Shown here piece by piece: positions 60,338 to 64,000 of a stretch of DNA of 64,000 bases. This stretch comes from Phycisphaerales bacterium (GTDB lineage: Bacteria; Planctomycetota; Phycisphaerae; Phycisphaerales; UBA1924). The notes under the pieces were generated by a model, which worked only from the letters and a program-made list of their open reading frames with translations, was not told the DNA's origin and searched no databases. The stretch's first letter is position 1. Every line of letters starts with the position of its first letter. Where the stretch lies: the NCBI GenBank assembly GCA_028279375.1, contig JANQNW010000019.1, forward strand, positions 233,151 through 297,150. The letters run 5' to 3'. Made by a program: the position numbers and the translations under genes.

Positions 60338-62500
60338 TCAGGGACAGGGTCCCCAGCGGCCGATGAGTTCGGCGAGGTCGGCGGCGCCGATGACGCCGTC
60401 GCCGTCGAGATCGTATTCGTCGTTCGTTATGTCGGCGGGTCCCCAGTTGCCGAGTAGTTCGGCGAGGTCGCTCGCGCCGACAGCGCCGTCGAAGTTGGTG
60501 TCTCCGGGGCAGTCCAGGACGACCTCGAGCGTGAGATCCGTTGGACTCTCGAGGATCCGCCATCCGAGTGTGGGATCGTCGCCAGTGAGGTCGGGGAGTT
60601 CGATCGCGGCAGGCGGCGATGAGATCTGAGATGCGCTCAGAATCAGGAATGTCTGGCCAAGCGACGGCTCAAAGAAGAAATCGAGCTCCGCGACGATCGT
60701 CGCGTTCGCAAGTTCCGCGTCGCCGGCGATCGAGAAGAGCGCCTGTGATCCACGAGACGCGCCGGTTGCGCTGAGCCTTGCGCGGAGTTCATTGCCGACG
60801 CTGCTCGTGATGAGATCTCCTGCGATGTGGAGGCTCTCTTCACTCTTCAGCGTGGCGCCGTCGGCGAGCGCGACCTGGCCGACGAGCTGCGCGGTGTCGG
60901 GCGTGCGCAGATCGGCCTGGGCGCCGAGTTGAATGTCGGGCGCAATGATCTTCGCGTCGCCTTCCATCGTGATCTCGAGCTGGTCGGCGTCGAAGAGTGT
61001 GTCGGCGCGCCATTCCGATGCGCCACTGAGCGTGAGTCGGCTGCCGCCGCCATCGATGTGTGTTGACTCGGTGTCGATGGTGGAGAGTCCCAGGATGTTC
61101 ATTTCGATTCCGTCTGAGGACGGGTCAGCGACGATGTCGCATGCGCCGTTGACCATGAGCGTGGACGACGCATTCAGATCGATGTGCGCCGTTTCATCAA
61201 GGGGCGCGGATTGGTATGAAAGACTTCCCACATCGATCATTGCATCCCCGGTCGCCGACACGAAGCCCGAGCCATCGATCGCCAGTTCCCCGGAGAGTGC
61301 GATGACGCCTTCGAGGATGGCGAAGAGGAAACCCGGAACGTTCACGGACTGCGCCGAGAACTGCGCTGCATCGCTTACCACGATCGACCTCGTGATGTCG
61401 ACGATCGGCGCGGCGCTGATGTGAAGGAGCCCGTCGCCGCGGACCTGAATACTCCCGCCGAAGTCCTCGTCGCAGGCAGGCAGATAGTCTGAGATGGCGT
61501 CCGACGGCCCCGAGAGGGTGAGCACGTGGGATTGAAGGTCGATGTTCAGACTGCGCGCACGGCCCCGGAGCGAGATGCCGCGCGCTTCCATGTTTGCAGT
61601 GAGCCGGGTGAACACGTTCGCTTCGACATTGAAAATGCGGATTTGCGAGGTGGTGGTCGGCGCGCCTCCGGACCAGTTCACAGGATCGTTGAGATTGACC
61701 GTCAACGTCTCGCTGCCGACCGGCCCGATCCAGTCGTCGAATGTTGCGCCGGAGGGCGGAAGTTCATTGAGCGCGGCTTCGCATGGAGGGCCATCCGGAC
61801 CGACCGGTATGGGCTCACTGGAGAGCGTCTGAACGAACCACAGCGATGTCATGCCCTGCCCGTCGCGGAGCAGGATTTGTAGACCGCCATCGAAAACGCT
61901 CGTCGGATCGACAAGTCCCTCGGAGTCCGGCGGGGATCCGCCTGGCGTCATGCCGGTGATCGTGAACTGAGCGAGAAGCGTCTCGAAGTTCCCGGTGGAT
62001 GGGTTCTCGACGCCCTCGCCCTGTCGATCAGCCTGGTCGGAGTCAATCCACTCGATCTGGATCGACGTGGGTGTGAAGACATGCTTGCCGAGGATGATGG
62101 TGTCGGCGTCGTCTGTGAGCAGACCGATCGCCACATAAGTGTCATGCTCGAGCTCGGGGAAGAAGGGGAAGAGCGCCGAGTTCGGTGGGAGCGGTCCTCC
62201 GACGAGAGTCTCTTCGAAGAATGTCGCGCCGGGGTGCTCGGAGAGATTGAGCGCGAGTTGTTCGTCGGGCAGGGTCTGCGCTGCGCTGACCGCGAACTCC
62301 GTATCGCTGAACTCGGCGAAGAGATGGAATGTGCGCGCATCCGCCGGCACACCCGCGGGGTAGCTGGGAAAGACTTCGCGGAGGATCATGCGCTCCAGGT
62401 CCGCTCGCGCGCTGTCAGCGAGGCAGGCGAGCGCAACGACCGCGGACGCGCAGGCAAATCGAACGCTGAACCCCCTGGCAATCAGATTGTGACAATGCAT
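60338..62500 (-). CDS. Secreted beta-rich protein with dockerin-like C-terminus
   Basis: 720 residues from the ATG at 62500. Signal peptide (about 10-35, ending SARA), an N-terminal beta-sandwich region (about 36-230) of the kind seen in PEP-CTERM or choice-of-anchor families, then about 350 residues of autotransporter-like single-strand repeats (LEGVIALSGELAIDGSGFVSATGDAMIDVG and similar; DGATLKSEESLHIAGDL), then a dockerin-like pair ending GDLDGDGVIGAADLAELIGRWGPCP-like. Follows the FG-GAP gene by 53 bp. Confidence 0.8.
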   Translation of the reverse strand: MHCHNLIARGFSVRFACASAVVALACLADSARADLERMILREVFPSYPAGVPADARTFHLFAEFSDTEFAVSAAQTLPDEQLALNLSEHPGATFFEETLVGGPLPPNSALFPFFPELEHDTYVAIGLLTDDADTIILGKHVFTPTSIQIEWIDSDQADRQGEGVENPSTGNFETLLAQFTITGMTPGGSPPDSEGLVDPTSVFDGGLQILLRDGQGMTSLWFVQTLSSEPIPVGPDGPPCEAALNELPPSGATFDDWIGPVGSETLTVNLNDPVNWSGGAPTTTSQIRIFNVEANVFTRLTANMEARGISLRGRARSLNIDLQSHVLTLSGPSDAISDYLPACDEDFGGSIQVRGDGLLHISAAPIVDITRSIVVSDAAQFSAQSVNVPGFLFAILEGVIALSGELAIDGSGFVSATGDAMIDVGSLSYQSAPLDETAHIDLNASSTLMVNGACDIVADPSSDGIEMNILGLSTIDTESTHIDGGGSRLTLSGASEWRADTLFDADQLEITMEGDAKIIAPDIQLGAQADLRTPDTAQLVGQVALADGATLKSEESLHIAGDLITSSVGNELRARLSATGASRGSQALFSIAGDAELANATIVAELDFFFEPSLGQTFLILSASQISSPPAAIELPDLTGDDPTLGWRILESPTDLTLEVVLDCPGDTNFDGAVGASDLAELLGNWGPADITNDEYDLDGDGVIGAADLAELIGRWGPCP

Positions 62501-62553
62501 CGATCTCTCGTCCTGTGTGTTCGGCGGCGCGGGCGCGGCTCGCCGCAAGCGCA

Positions 62554-63906
62554 TCAGGGGCAGGGTCCCCAGCGGCCGATGAGTTCGGCGAGATCGTCGG
62601 TGCCGACGCCGTTGAGGAAGGCGTCCGCGGGCACGTCGAACATGCCCCAGGATCCGATGAGGATGGAGAGGTCTCCGGCGCCGACGGCGCCGTCGGCGTT
62701 GAGGTCGAATCGGCAGGCGCCGTTGGCGTACCAGAGGAATGTATCGTCCTCGTCGTTCCTGGCGAGGATGTCGAGGTCCTGGTCGGCGTCGATGTCGATT
62801 AAGTCGAGGTCTGTGACTCGATCGGCGTCGTCGTCGATGACGTGGACAGTGAAAGACGGCGCAATCTGGCCGTCATTCTCAAGCCAACGGATCGAGTCGC
62901 CTGGCTCCGCCTGACCGACGATGTCGATATCGGCATCGCCGTCCATATCCGCCAGCAGGAGCGATCGGAGTTCTTCTTCGAAGACGCCGACCAATTGATT
63001 CGTGAATCGGGTCTGCTGAGGATCGAATTGCTGGTGAATCCGAAGATCGTTCACGAGATTCGTGGATTGCACGAGATCAAGCAGGCCGTCTTGATTAATA
63101 TCTCCGACCTCGACAGCAGCGACGGTGACATCGAAATACCACCAGCGGTGATAGTAATCATCGTACATGTAGACGGTCTCGTCAGTCTCGAAGATCACTT
63201 CCGGTTCATCGAAGCTGGGAGGTGAGACAGAGATCCCCCTGCGCCACCAGATTCGCTGTTGACGGAAGAAGATCAGATCGTTGACGCCGTCGTTGTCGAC
63301 ATCGCAAATATCGACGAGTCCGTCGAATGACTCATCCGATGAATCAAAGGTGTAGTACGGCAGCGGGAAACTGAATCCCTGTTCGTTCTGGCGGAAGTAA
63401 CGCAACTCATCTGCGTCGTTGTCGTAGGCCAGGAAGTCAACAGCCCCGTCAAGATCGACGTCAACAATCTTGCGTACTCTAAGCTCGGTCACGCCACCGA
63501 AGAGTTCAGTGGAGACGAACACCGCCGGCGAAGCGCCTGTGTTCTCGTGCAGTTCATAGGTAAGCCCGACGATGCCCGAATCGTGTCTTCCGGTGACGAT
63601 GTCGGCGTCGCCGTCTGAATCAACATCAGCGACGAAGAGGGCGCTCAACTGATTGAACGTGAGTAGATCGCGCGCCGTGAAGTTCTGATTTCCGTCATTC
63701 TCGAGCAGCCTCAGAACGCCCGGAATGCGCATCCCGACGAGGACATCCATGTCGCCGTCGCCATCGAAGTCCGCTGCGCGCACCACATTGAGACTAGGGA
63801 ACACCTCATTGACATCGACCCGAGTGAACTCCGGCTCGGCTATGGCAGGTATCGCAGCAGCCGCGCTTGCGGCAGCGAGCGAGACGAGTGTTCGTGATAG
63901 ACGCAT
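62554..63906 (-). CDS. Secreted FG-GAP/VCBS protein with dockerin-like C-terminus
   Basis: 450 residues. Signal peptide (about 1-23), seven VCBS-like calcium motifs (DFDGDGDMDVLV, DVDSDGDADIVT, DVDNDGVNDLIF, DINQDGLLDLVQ, DMDGDADIDIVG and so on) giving one propeller, and the tail DLNADGAVGAGDLSILIGSWGMFD...DDLAELIGRWGPCP. GAAGGGAG precedes the ATG at 63906. First of three consecutive dockerin-tagged genes on this strand. Confidence 0.84.
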   Translation of the reverse strand: MRLSRTLVSLAAASAAAAIPAIAEPEFTRVDVNEVFPSLNVVRAADFDGDGDMDVLVGMRIPGVLRLLENDGNQNFTARDLLTFNQLSALFVADVDSDGDADIVTGRHDSGIVGLTYELHENTGASPAVFVSTELFGGVTELRVRKIVDVDLDGAVDFLAYDNDADELRYFRQNEQGFSFPLPYYTFDSSDESFDGLVDICDVDNDGVNDLIFFRQQRIWWRRGISVSPPSFDEPEVIFETDETVYMYDDYYHRWWYFDVTVAAVEVGDINQDGLLDLVQSTNLVNDLRIHQQFDPQQTRFTNQLVGVFEEELRSLLLADMDGDADIDIVGQAEPGDSIRWLENDGQIAPSFTVHVIDDDADRVTDLDLIDIDADQDLDILARNDEDDTFLWYANGACRFDLNADGAVGAGDLSILIGSWGMFDVPADAFLNGVGTDDLAELIGRWGPCP

Positions 63907-64000
63907 GACGAACTCCCTTCGATGTGGCGTGCGGCGCTCTCCTCCGCTCTGATCGGCGAAAGAGGGATCTTGGAGCCACGACGGCGCCGCTGACTGAAAT

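Overview
This window looks like chromosomal DNA of a high-GC planctomycete, most likely a Phycisphaerae-type bacterium. That is an inference from gene style. Secreted proteins repeatedly end in dockerin-like repeats (DxNxDGxVxxxDLAxLLxxWG, often closing in WGPCP). At least fourteen small membrane proteins carry CxxCGY/CPECG zinc ribbons. FG-GAP/VCBS and right-handed beta-helix secreted proteins, a kinase-TPR protein and heptose genes fit the same group. No tRNA, rRNA, CRISPR array or complete prophage was seen.

Layout. 1-4292 (minus): probable operon of a degenerate M16 peptidase, a zinc-ribbon membrane protein, a pyridoxamine-oxidase-fold protein and a thioredoxin-like protein that runs off the edge. 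5717-9095 (plus): three genes joined by a 12-residue H-x4-S-x2-W-P-x-N repeat, the best candidate here for something undescribed. 9100-13993 (minus): VIT/VWA surface protein, response regulator and sensor kinase. 14661-17585: a Lys/Arg repeat protein, a 7Fe ferredoxin, a very acidic small protein and membrane proteins. 18276-21662: serine hydrolase and DUF389 transporter-like protein. 24285-31212 (minus): eleven tandem paralogous membrane proteins, most with a C-terminal zinc ribbon. 31564-36889: terminase-like ATPase/nuclease, a DUF559 endonuclease, an ABC-ATPase/acetyltransferase fusion, an HTH protein and a CI/LexA-like self-cleaving repressor. 37006-43997: very large FG-GAP protein, S41 peptidase, DUF4476 lipoprotein. 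44214-50858: HAD, 2-phosphoglycerate-kinase-like, HPF, NhaR, VanZ, WaaF and GmhB. 50988-63906: kinase-TPR protein, two beta-helix proteins, a threonine/serine exporter and three dockerin-tagged secreted proteins.

A second theme is a palindromic intergenic repeat: fifteen copies between 18 and 48 kb, often in tandem pairs about 135 bp apart, with compensatory changes in the stem and with two copies bracketing the DUF559 endonuclease gene. Third, strand composition flips near 21.5-24 kb: the plus strand is C-rich to the left and G-rich to the right whichever strand is coding, as at a replication origin or an inversion boundary.
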